The translations under genes and the position numbers were made by a program. Positions 16,172 to 24,080 of a stretch of 64,000 nt of DNA are shown piece after piece; the first letter of the stretch is position 1, and the number at the start of each line of letters is the position of its first letter. The stretch covers positions 104,475 to 168,474 of the forward strand of contig NZ_RSEL01000007.1 in the NCBI RefSeq assembly GCF_003958625.1. The letters run 5' to 3'. A model generated the notes under the pieces. The model was not told where the DNA came from. It worked only from the letters and a program-made list of their open reading frames with translations, and searched no databases. This DNA comes from Tsuneonella rigui (GTDB lineage Bacteria > Pseudomonadota > Alphaproteobacteria > Sphingomonadales > Sphingomonadaceae).

Positions 16172-18232
16172 ATGCGCCCCGACGTGCTCAATCCTTTATT
16201 TGCCGAAGTCGAGACGCTCGACGGGGTCGGGCCGAAGATGACCAAGCCGCTCGACAAGCTTGGGCTCACTCGTGTGCGCGATGTCGCCTATCACCTGCCC
16301 GATCGCTTCGTGACCCGTCGTCCGGTCGAGAACCTCGACCAGGCGAGCGTGGGCGAGCAGGTCGTCGTACCGCTGACGGTGATCGAGCACCGCGCGGCGC
16401 GCTCGGGGCGCGGGCCGTACAACGTGCTGGCGCAGGACGCCCTCGGCAACGTCGCCTCGCTAACCTACTTCGGCAAGGCGAGCTACACCGCGAAGAAGCA
16501 GTTGCCGGTCGGCGCGAAGCGCTGGGTCGCGGGGCGGCTCGACCAGTATGGCCAGATGCTACAGATCGTCCATCCGGACCATGTCGCGGAGGACAGCAGC
16601 GGGCTGTTGGGCACGCTCAACGAGCCGGTCTATTCACTGTCCGAGGGGCTCACGCAGCCCAAGGTCGCAGGCCTCGCCGCGCAAGCGCTGGCGCGGTTGC
16701 CGGCGCTGCCCGAATGGATCGAGCCGACCCATTTCGAGCGCACCAAGTGGCCCGCGTGGGCGGACGCGCTGAAGCTGGCGCACAAGGGCGAGCACCCTGC
16801 CGCGCGTGATCGGCTGGCGTATGACGAGCTGCTCGCCAACAGCCTCGCGTTGGCCTTGGTCAAAGCGGACAATCGCAAGCGGCGCGGGCAACCTTTGCGA
16901 GGTGACGGCAGCTTGCGCGCCAAGCTCGAGCTGCCGTTCCCGCTCACCGGGGCGCAGCGCCGCTCGATAACCGAGATTGAAGGCGACCTGCAGCAAGACA
17001 CGCCGATGCTGCGCCTGCTGCAGGGTGATGTCGGCAGCGGCAAGACAGTGGTCGCGCTGGAGGCGATGCTGGTGGCGGTCGAAGCGGGTGCGCAGGCCGC
17101 GCTGCTCGCCCCGACCGAAATACTCGCGCGCCAGCACTTCGAGACGCTGCGCCGCATGCTCGCGCCGACCGGGGTCGAGATCGCGCTGCTGACAGGGCGC
17201 GACAAGGGCCGGGCGCGCGAATCGATCCTGATGGGGCTGCACGACGGCGGCATCCAGGTGCTGGTGGGCACCCACGCGATCTTCCAAGACACGGTGAACT
17301 ACAAGAACCTGGGGCTGGTGGTGATCGACGAGCAGCACCGCTTCGGCGTGTCGCAGCGGCTGACGCTCGCGAGCAAGGGCCGTGTCACTCCGCACACCCT
17401 GGCGATGACCGCCACCCCGATCCCGCGCACGCTGACGCTGGCGCAGTATGGTGAAATGGACGTCAGCCGCCTCGACGAGATGCCTCCGGGTCGGCAGGCG
17501 ATCGACACGGTGGTGATCAGCGCCGACCGCACGCCCGAGGTGATCGACCGTCTCGCGCGCCAGATCGAAGCGGGCGCGCAGGCCTATTGGGTCTGCCCGA
17601 TGGTCCGCGAGCTCGAAACCGAGGACATCGCCGCTGCGGAAGCGCGCTATTTGAGCTTGCGTGAGCGGTTCGGCGAGGCGGTGGTATTGGTCCACGGCCA
17701 GCTGCGCCCAGAAGCCAAGGACGCCGCGATGGAGCGGTTCGCGCGCGGCGATGCCAAGCTGTTGGTCGCCACCACCGTGATCGAAGTCGGGGTCGACGTG
17801 CCCAACGCCACACTGATGGTGATCGAGCAGGCCGAGCGCTTCGGACTCGCCCAGCTCCACCAGCTTCGCGGCCGGGTCGGGCGAGGGAGCCAGAAATCAG
17901 TCTGCCTGCTGCTGCGCGGCGAGGCGCTGAGCGAAGTCGGCCGCGAGCGGCTGGCGCTGATGCGCGAGACGCAGGACGGTTTTCGCCTCGCCGAAGAGGA
18001 CCTGCGGCTGCGCGGCGGGGGCGAATTGCTGGGGACCCGCCAGTCGGGCGATACACCGTTCCAAGTTGCCGACCTCGAACAAATCCAGCGCCTGCTCCCC
18101 ATCGCCAGCGAAGATGCGCGCCTGCTGATGGAGCGCGACGGCGGCCTCGCCAGTCCTCGCGGGGAGGCGGCGCGCATCCTGCTGTACCTCTTCGAGCGCG
18201 ACTGGGGCGTGCAATTGCTGCGCGGGGGCTGA
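16172..18232 (+). CDS. recG: ATP-dependent DNA helicase RecG
   Basis: The 686-residue protein has an N-terminal OB-fold wedge domain (about 60-170, with NVLAQDALGNVASLTYFGK), Walker A GDVGSGKTVVALEAM near 287, the DEQH box (VVIDEQHRFGVSQR) near 386 and a helicase C-terminal domain with TTVIEVGVDVPNA, followed by a QLRGRVGRG motif. RecG remodels stalled replication forks and Holliday junctions. Length is normal. It is divergent from the hemerythrin gene, and a small lipoprotein gene follows 37 bases downstream. Confidence 0.97.
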   Translation: MRPDVLNPLFAEVETLDGVGPKMTKPLDKLGLTRVRDVAYHLPDRFVTRRPVENLDQASVGEQVVVPLTVIEHRAARSGRGPYNVLAQDALGNVASLTYFGKASYTAKKQLPVGAKRWVAGRLDQYGQMLQIVHPDHVAEDSSGLLGTLNEPVYSLSEGLTQPKVAGLAAQALARLPALPEWIEPTHFERTKWPAWADALKLAHKGEHPAARDRLAYDELLANSLALALVKADNRKRRGQPLRGDGSLRAKLELPFPLTGAQRRSITEIEGDLQQDTPMLRLLQGDVGSGKTVVALEAMLVAVEAGAQAALLAPTEILARQHFETLRRMLAPTGVEIALLTGRDKGRARESILMGLHDGGIQVLVGTHAIFQDTVNYKNLGLVVIDEQHRFGVSQRLTLASKGRVTPHTLAMTATPIPRTLTLAQYGEMDVSRLDEMPPGRQAIDTVVISADRTPEVIDRLARQIEAGAQAYWVCPMVRELETEDIAAAEARYLSLRERFGEAVVLVHGQLRPEAKDAAMERFARGDAKLLVATTVIEVGVDVPNATLMVIEQAERFGLAQLHQLRGRVGRGSQKSVCLLLRGEALSEVGRERLALMRETQDGFRLAEEDLRLRGGGELLGTRQSGDTPFQVADLEQIQRLLPIASEDARLLMERDGGLASPRGEAARILLYLFERDWGVQLLRGG

Positions 18233-18269
18233 CGGGCACTGAAGCGGTCCCCGCGCATTAATCCATGAT

Positions 18270-18719
18270 ATGGCACGCTTTGTCTGGGGGCTTCTGACAT
18301 TGCTGCTCGCGGCCTGCGGGCCGTTTCCGCGCGACATCGACGATACGTTACAGGGCATTCACGAGCGCGGCACCATTCGCGTCGGTTTGGTGACCATGCG
18401 TGATGTCGACGAGCCGCTTGCGCGCGATTTTCTAGCGCGGCTCCAGCGCGAGTCGGGCGCTCGGGTGGTCACCGAGCGTGGACCAGCCGAACTGCAACTG
18501 GCGCGGCTGGATCAAGGCGCGCTTGACCTGGTGCTCGGCGATTTCGCCTCCGACAGTCCGTGGCTGCCGGAAGTCGCCATCGTCGAACCGATCGTCGACC
18601 GCCCGGCCGGCGATCGTTCGCTCGGCCTGTCGCCGGTCGCCGCCAACGGCGAGAACCGCTGGGTCGGCGTGCTCGAGAAGACCGTCCGGGATATACGTGA
18701 GGATGCCGGCCGTGAGTGA
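18270..18719 (+). CDS. Small lipoprotein resembling a solute-binding domain
   Basis: The 149-residue protein has a short signal and lipobox (LLLAACGPF, Cys16). The segment IHERGTIRVGLVTM is like the opening strand of family 3 solute-binding proteins (xxGxLRVGxxx), and LQLARLDQGALDLVLGDFA matches the later DxVxG portion, but the protein is about half the usual length, so only one lobe appears present. It overlaps the next transporter-like gene by 8 bases, so the two are likely co-translated and may act together. The ligand is unknown. Confidence 0.65.
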   Translation: MARFVWGLLTLLLAACGPFPRDIDDTLQGIHERGTIRVGLVTMRDVDEPLARDFLARLQRESGARVVTERGPAELQLARLDQGALDLVLGDFASDSPWLPEVAIVEPIVDRPAGDRSLGLSPVAANGENRWVGVLEKTVRDIREDAGRE

Positions 18720-19617
18720 GCACGCGGGTCATCCCGATGCCATCGCGCAGGACATGCGCGCGGCGGTCCGGCTCGAAAAGTGGAACATCTTCTGGACCAT
18801 TACCTACGTCGGCGCGCTCGGCGCGGCGATGGGATCGAGCCAGGCGATGAAGACCGCGTGGGTTGAGGACATCCTCGGCCTGATCCCGCCGCTCGCTTTC
18901 CTGATCGGCGAGCGGTTCGAGCGGCGCGGGGCCGACGGGCGCTATCACTACGGCTACGACCGGGTGAACGGGCTCGGCTTTCTCGTCGCCGCGGTCGCGC
19001 TGGCAGCGGTCGGCGTGTTCCTGCTCAAGGACGCGGTCACCGCGCTGATGGCGCAGGAGCACGTCACCATCGGCACCGTCCGGGTGTGGGGACGCGACGT
19101 GTGGCTCGGCTGGTTCATGATCGCGGCGCAAGCCTACGCCTGCATCCCGCCGTTCATCATCGGCCGCAAGGAACTGAAGCTCGCCAAGAGCTTACGGGAC
19201 AAGCTGCTTCACACCGATGCGCTGATGAACAAGGCCAATTGGCAGACGGGCATCGCCGGCATCCTCGGCATCCTGGGCATCGGCTTCGGGTTCTGGTGGG
19301 CGGACGCGGTGGCAGCGGCGATCATCTCGGCGAGCATCATCTGGGACGGCTGGAACGCGATGAAGGTCGCGGCGGGCGAGCTGATCGACGGCATGCCGCG
19401 CGAGCTCGGAGACGAGAAACTCTCGCAGGAAGCAGACGCCCTCGCCAAGAGCCTGCACCAGCAGTTCCCCGAGGCGAAAGCGATCCTGCTGCGCGAAACC
19501 GGCCGCTTCATCCGCGCCGAGGTGGTCGGCGCGCGGCCAGGCGACTTCAACCGCGACAAGCTGAAAATCGACGGCTGCGACGACTGGCGGATCGATTCGA
19601 TCAGCTTCCGGCCATAG
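18712..19617 (+). CDS. Cation diffusion facilitator-like transporter with altered metal-site residues
   Basis: The 301-residue protein has about six TM segments and the CDF hallmark after TM2, RYHYGYDRVNGLGFLVAAVA, and a C-terminal cytoplasmic domain. CDF proteins export zinc, iron, manganese or cobalt by proton exchange. The TM5 motif, usually DAxxHxxxD, reads TDALMNKANWQTG (about 168-180), so the His and second Asp appear replaced by Met and Asn, and TM2 has VEDILGLIP rather than DxxxD. Transport of a usual divalent metal is therefore uncertain. GTG 18712 is chosen because TGAGG lies 9 bases before it. It overlaps the preceding lipoprotein gene. Confidence 0.78.
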   Translation: MSEHAGHPDAIAQDMRAAVRLEKWNIFWTITYVGALGAAMGSSQAMKTAWVEDILGLIPPLAFLIGERFERRGADGRYHYGYDRVNGLGFLVAAVALAAVGVFLLKDAVTALMAQEHVTIGTVRVWGRDVWLGWFMIAAQAYACIPPFIIGRKELKLAKSLRDKLLHTDALMNKANWQTGIAGILGILGIGFGFWWADAVAAAIISASIIWDGWNAMKVAAGELIDGMPRELGDEKLSQEADALAKSLHQQFPEAKAILLRETGRFIRAEVVGARPGDFNRDKLKIDGCDDWRIDSISFRP

Positions 19618-19651
19618 CCGCTCGGCCGCGGCTCAGTATAAAGTCAGCGCT

Positions 19652-20482
19652 GTGAATCGCCTGCTCGCCAGTCCGCGCCTGCTCGGCCTGATCTGCGCTG
19701 CAGGCGCAGTCGCCTTGGGCATTGGCTACCTGATCGCCGCCGGTGCACCGTCCCGATACCCGATCATCAACGCGGCGGCCTTTGCCGTGGGCGCTATGGC
19801 TTGGCTCGCATTGCGCGGCCGCAATGCCCCGCGGTGGAGCGGCTGGGTGGTTCTGGCACTGGCCGCGTTGCTGCTGGCCACCGCAGTGGCCGGTGCGGAG
19901 CTGAACGGCGCGTCCCGATGGGTTATGGTGGGACCCTTGAGCCTGCAAACTAGCTTCGTCGTCTTGCCCGCCTTGATCGTACTCTACGCGCGCACCACGG
20001 ACGCGATTGGAACCGCCGGCGTCCTCGTCGCGGCCGCCGCGCTGGCTGCCCAACCGGATCGAGCGATGGCCGGCATGTTGGCCGTGGGCACAGCGGTGAT
20101 CGCTTTCGGCAAGCCTGGCCGGATGACCGCAATTGCGACCGTAGCCTGTGCAGTTGCCTTCGTGGTCACGCTGTTCCGGCCGGATAGCCTGCCGGCTGAG
20201 CCGTTCGTGGAACGCGTGCTCTACACCGCGTTCGAGTCTTATGTGCTCGCGGGAATCGCAGTCCTGCTCGGATCCCTGCTCATTGTTGCGCCTGCCATGT
20301 TGGCTCACAGGCGCGTGCCGGAGCAGACGGTGCTGCTGGCGTTCGGCGTAAGCTGGACTGCCGCGATCGCCGCTGCTGCCATCGGGAACTATCCGACTCC
20401 GCTCGTCGGTTACGGCGGGGCCGCCGTGATCGGGTACCTGTTAAGCGTCGCGCTGCTGCCTGCAAACGCACGCGAGGCGTGA
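19652..20482 (+). CDS. Short SEDS-like polytopic membrane protein
   Basis: The 276-residue protein has about eight hydrophobic segments. Two stretches resemble signatures of the SEDS glycosyltransferases FtsW, RodA and SpoVE: GASRWVMVGPLSLQT at 86-100 (SEDS: GxxRWxxxGxxxxQPSE) and YPTPLVGYGGAA at 247-257 (SEDS: xPLPFxSYGGSS). SEDS enzymes polymerise peptidoglycan glycan strands from lipid II. This protein is about 100 residues shorter, and the PSE and SS residues of the signatures are changed, so it may be a degenerate or specialised relative without polymerase activity. GTG 19652 is the earliest start; the ribosome site is weak. It is likely transcribed after the CDF-like gene. Confidence 0.6.
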   Translation: MNRLLASPRLLGLICAAGAVALGIGYLIAAGAPSRYPIINAAAFAVGAMAWLALRGRNAPRWSGWVVLALAALLLATAVAGAELNGASRWVMVGPLSLQTSFVVLPALIVLYARTTDAIGTAGVLVAAAALAAQPDRAMAGMLAVGTAVIAFGKPGRMTAIATVACAVAFVVTLFRPDSLPAEPFVERVLYTAFESYVLAGIAVLLGSLLIVAPAMLAHRRVPEQTVLLAFGVSWTAAIAAAAIGNYPTPLVGYGGAAVIGYLLSVALLPANAREA

Positions 20483-20514
20483 CCGCGATTCTGGTGGATG
20501 AGAAGAAAAGAAAG

Positions 20515-20591
20515 TGGTCGGGGAAAGAGGATTCGAACCTCCGGCCCCTGCCTCCCGAAGACAGTGCTCTACCAGGCTGAGCTATTCCCCG
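20515..20591 (-). tRNA. tRNA-Pro(CGG)
   Basis: On the minus strand the 77-base gene has acceptor CGGGGAA/TTCCCCG, a D arm AGCTCAG..GTAGAGC, an anticodon stem CTGTC/GGCAG with loop TTCGGGA (anticodon CGG), a TTCGAATC T-loop and an encoded CCA. Confidence 0.96.
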
Positions 20592-20701
20592 ACCGATGTC
20601 CGATGCCGTCATCCAGAGGATGGGGCTTCGAGGCAGGAGCGCGCCTATAGGGACGGGTCGGCGGGGTGGCAAGCGCGCAATTGGCGGTCTAGGAACTTCG
20701 C

Positions 20702-21658
20702 ATGGCCACCGCCTTTCCGCTCGCCGATTCTCGCACCTCCGAGCATCCGGAGCAGCAGTACCTCGACCTGATGCGGCGTATCTGGACCGCGGGCTCCGAG
20801 CGGGTGGACCGCACCGGGGTCGGCACGCGTTCGGTGTTCGGGGCGACGCTGCGGTTCGATCTGGCCGACGGGGCGATGCCGCTGATCACCAGCAAGCGGG
20901 TGTACTGGAAGACCGCGACGCGTGAGCTGCTGTGGTTCCTGACCGGCGAGACCAACATCCGCCCGCTGGTGCTGCAGGGTGTGCACATCTGGGATGACTG
21001 GCCCCACGCGCGCTACGTCCGCGAGACGGGCGACGACGTGTCAATCGAGCGCTTCATCGAGCGCATCGAACAGGACGAAACGTTCGCCGAACAGTGGGGC
21101 GACCTGGGACCGGTGTACGGCAAGCAGTGGGTCGACTGGCCGACCTACCGCTACCGGCCGGACGGGCTCTACGAGCCGGGGCAGGGGATCAACCAGGTCG
21201 CAGAGGTGGTGCTCTCCTTGCGCGAGAACCCGGGCAGCCGGCGGCACATCATCGAGGGCTGGAACGTCGCCGAGCTCGACCGGATGGCGCTGCCGCCTTG
21301 TCATAAGACCTACCAGTTCCACGTTGCGGACGGGAAGCTCAACGGCCTGCTCTACCAGCGCAGTTGCGATGTCGCGCTGGGACTGCCGTTCAACTTGTGG
21401 TCGGCCGCGCTGTTGCAGCGGATGCTTGCGCAGCAGGCGGACCTCGAGCCGGGAGAGTTCGTGTGGATGGGCGGGGACGTGCACCTCTACCTCAACCACG
21501 CCGAACTGATCGAGGAGCAGCTCAGCCGGGAACCGCAGGGCCGCCCGCGGCTTGGGTTTGTGCGGCGGCCCGCCTCGATGTTCGATTACCGGATCGAGGA
21601 TTTCGAGGTGTCCAATTACACGCCGCTCGGCGCGCTCAAGGCGCCGGTAGCGGTGTGA
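20702..21658 (+). CDS. thyA: Thymidylate synthase ThyA
   Basis: The 318-residue enzyme converts dUMP to dTMP using methylenetetrahydrofolate. It shows RTGVGTRSVFGATLRFDL, the WGDLGPVYGKQW loop, the nucleophile motif LPPCHKTYQFHV (Cys200), RSCDVALGLPFN and the folate-binding C-terminus. An insertion relative to the 264-residue E. coli enzyme, around VRETGDDVSIERFIERIEQ, is normal for the longer ThyA form. It stands alone between tRNA-Pro and the oxoacid dehydrogenase operon. Confidence 0.97.
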   Translation: MATAFPLADSRTSEHPEQQYLDLMRRIWTAGSERVDRTGVGTRSVFGATLRFDLADGAMPLITSKRVYWKTATRELLWFLTGETNIRPLVLQGVHIWDDWPHARYVRETGDDVSIERFIERIEQDETFAEQWGDLGPVYGKQWVDWPTYRYRPDGLYEPGQGINQVAEVVLSLRENPGSRRHIIEGWNVAELDRMALPPCHKTYQFHVADGKLNGLLYQRSCDVALGLPFNLWSAALLQRMLAQQADLEPGEFVWMGGDVHLYLNHAELIEEQLSREPQGRPRLGFVRRPASMFDYRIEDFEVSNYTPLGALKAPVAV

Positions 21659-21738
21659 CGGGGCTTTCTTGACTCGCTGACCCGCTTTGAAATAAAATAA
21701 CGCGTTCGCATAACAATGCTGCACTGCGGGAGAGCGAG

Positions 21739-23031
21739 TTGGCTAACGGCTCAGATGGGACGGGACAGGCAGGGCACAATCGCCCGGCGCTGAGCTTCCA
21801 CGTTCCCGAACCCAAGTTTCGCCCCGGTGACGCGGTTGATTTCTCGGACCTCAAGATCACCCAGGCTGGCGCGCAGGCGCGGCCCGACGAGACCTGCCCC
21901 GCGATCGATACCGCGCCGCTCGCCAACGACCTCATCCGCGTGCTGGGCGAGGACAACCGCGCGCACGGCCCGTGGGATCCGAAGCTCGATCCCGACACAC
22001 TGCGTCGCATGCTGTCGGTGATGGCGCTGACCCGCGCCTTCGACGAGCGGATGTATCGCGGCCAGCGCCAAGGCAAGACCAGTTTCTACATGAAGTGCAC
22101 CGGCGAAGAGGCGACCAGTGTCGCCGCCGCAATGGCGCTCGCGGCCGACGACATGGTGTTCCCGAGCTACCGCCAGCAGGGCATCCTCCTCGCGCGCGGC
22201 TATCCGCTGATCGAGATGATCAACCAGATCTACTCGAACCGCGGCGACAAGCTGAAGGGCCGCCAGCTCCCGATCATGTATTCGAGCCGGGCGCACAGCT
22301 TCTTCACCATCAGCGGCAACCTTGCGACCCAGACCCCGCAGGCGGTCGGCTGGGCGATGGCGAGCGCGATGCGCGGCGACAGCCGGATCGCCGCGACCTG
22401 GGTAGGCGAGGGCAGCACCGCGGAGGGCGACTTCCACGCCGCGTGCCTGTTCGCCACCGTGTACAACGCGCCCGTGATCCTCAACGTGGTCAACAACCAG
22501 TGGGCGATCAGTAGCTTCTCGGGATTCGCCGGCGGCGAGCGGGCAACCTTCGCCGCGCGCGGGGTCGGCTACGGCATCGCCAGCTTGAGGGTCGACGGCA
22601 ACGACGCGCTCGCCTGCTATGCCGCCGAGCAGTGGGCCGCCAACCGCGCCCGCGCCAACGCCGGGCCGACGCTGATCGAGCACTTCAGTTACCGCGCCGA
22701 AGGGCACTCGACCTCCGACGATCCCAGCCAGTACCGCAGCGCGCAGGAGCGCAGCGAGTGGCCGCTCGGCGACCCAGTGATGCGCCTGAAGAACCATCTC
22801 ATCGCGATGGGCGAATGGGACGAGGAGCGGCAGGAAAAGCTCGACCTCGACAGCGCCGAGCAAGTCAAGGCGGCGACCAAGGAAGCCGAGAAGAACGGCA
22901 TCCTCGGCCACGGCCTCCACCATCCGTTCCACACGATGTTCGAGGACGTGTTCGAGGAACTGCCCTGGCACCTCGAGGAACAGGCCGCACAGGCGATCCG
23001 CGAAAGGGAAATCAAGTGGCCAGCAGCGTGA
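21739..23031 (+). CDS. bkdA1: Branched-chain 2-oxoacid dehydrogenase E1 alpha subunit
   Basis: The 430-residue thiamin diphosphate enzyme subunit has the E1 alpha signature GEGSTAEGDFHAACLFATVY with NNQWAIS (the GDG-N26-NN type cofactor and magnesium site, here GEG) and the phosphorylation-loop region FSYRAEGHSTSDDPSQYR. It decarboxylates branched-chain 2-oxo acids together with E1 beta. The long N-terminal extension starting with FRPGDAVDFSDLKI is typical of the branched-chain rather than the pyruvate enzyme. The start is TTG 21739 with GGGAGAG upstream. It overlaps the E1 beta gene by 16 bases. Confidence 0.92.
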   Translation: MANGSDGTGQAGHNRPALSFHVPEPKFRPGDAVDFSDLKITQAGAQARPDETCPAIDTAPLANDLIRVLGEDNRAHGPWDPKLDPDTLRRMLSVMALTRAFDERMYRGQRQGKTSFYMKCTGEEATSVAAAMALAADDMVFPSYRQQGILLARGYPLIEMINQIYSNRGDKLKGRQLPIMYSSRAHSFFTISGNLATQTPQAVGWAMASAMRGDSRIAATWVGEGSTAEGDFHAACLFATVYNAPVILNVVNNQWAISSFSGFAGGERATFAARGVGYGIASLRVDGNDALACYAAEQWAANRARANAGPTLIEHFSYRAEGHSTSDDPSQYRSAQERSEWPLGDPVMRLKNHLIAMGEWDEERQEKLDLDSAEQVKAATKEAEKNGILGHGLHHPFHTMFEDVFEELPWHLEEQAAQAIREREIKWPAA

Positions 23032-24080
23032 TCGACGACGCCCCCGTCGGCCTGGCCGACGCGCCGGCGCGCAACATCAACATGATTGAGGCGATCAACG
23101 ACGCGCTCGACATCATGCTCGGCCACGATCCGACCGTGATCATCATGGGCGAGGATGTCGGCTACTTCGGCGGCGTGTTCCGCGCCACCGCCGGCCTGCA
23201 GGAAAAGTACGGCAAGACCCGCGTGTTCGACACGCCGATCTCCGAATGCGGGATCATCGGCGCGGCGGTCGGCATGGGCGCATATGGCCTGCGCCCGGTG
23301 CCGGAAATCCAGTTCGCCGACTACATCTACCCCGGCATGGACCAGCTCATCAGCGAGGCGGCGCGGCTGCGCTACCGCTCGGCGGGCGAGTTCATCGCGC
23401 CGATGACCGTGCGCAGCCCGTTCGGCGGCGGCATCTTCGGCGGGCAGACCCACAGCCAGAGCCCCGAATCGCTGTTCACCCACGTCGCCGGGCTCAAGAC
23501 CGTGATCCCGAGCACGCCCTACGACGCCAAGGGCCTGCTGATCGCCGCGATCGAGGACAACGATCCGGTGATCTTCTTCGAGCCGAAGCGGATCTACAAC
23601 GGCCCCTTCAGCGGCTACTACGACAAGCCGGTCGAGCCGTGGAAAACGCACCCCGACAGCAAGGTGCCCGAGGGCTACTATTCGATCCCGCTCGGCAAGG
23701 CGCGCACCGTGCGCCAGGGCGATGCTCTGACCGTGCTGACCTATGGCACGATGGTCCACGTCACCGCCGCGGTATGCCGCGAGAAGGGTGTCGATGCCGA
23801 GATCATTGACCTGCGCACGCTGGTGCCACTCGACATCGAGGCGATCGAGGCTTCGGTCGAGAAGACCGGCCGCTGCCTGATCGTGCACGAAGCGACCCGC
23901 ACGAGCGGCTTCGGCGCGGAGCTCTCCGCGCTGGTCACCGAACGCTGCTTCTATCACCTCGAAGCCCCGGTCGAACGGGTGACCGGCTTCGACACCCCCT
24001 ATCCGCACAGCCTCGAATGGGCCTATTTCCCCGGCCCGGTTCGCATCGGCGAAGCGCTCGACAAGATACTGGAAGCATAA
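23016..24080 (+). CDS. bkdA2: Branched-chain 2-oxoacid dehydrogenase E1 beta subunit
   Basis: The 354-residue subunit has NMIEAINDALDIML, GEDVGYFGGVFRAT, DTPISECGIIGAAVGM and a transketolase C-terminal domain with IDLRTLVPLDIEAI. It completes the E1 heterotetramer that decarboxylates the 2-oxo acids from valine, leucine and isoleucine. GTG 23016 with AGGGAA upstream is preferred; the open frame continues much further upstream as a shadow of E1 alpha. It overlaps E1 alpha by 16 bases and E2 by one base, so the three are one operon. Confidence 0.93.
   Translation: MASSVIDDAPVGLADAPARNINMIEAINDALDIMLGHDPTVIIMGEDVGYFGGVFRATAGLQEKYGKTRVFDTPISECGIIGAAVGMGAYGLRPVPEIQFADYIYPGMDQLISEAARLRYRSAGEFIAPMTVRSPFGGGIFGGQTHSQSPESLFTHVAGLKTVIPSTPYDAKGLLIAAIEDNDPVIFFEPKRIYNGPFSGYYDKPVEPWKTHPDSKVPEGYYSIPLGKARTVRQGDALTVLTYGTMVHVTAAVCREKGVDAEIIDLRTLVPLDIEAIEASVEKTGRCLIVHEATRTSGFGAELSALVTERCFYHLEAPVERVTGFDTPYPHSLEWAYFPGPVRIGEALDKILEA

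Noticed and set aside
18274..18289. TGGCACGCTTTG resembling a sigma-54 promoter
   Set aside because: It is the start of the lipoprotein coding sequence and lacks the TTGC element at the right spacing.
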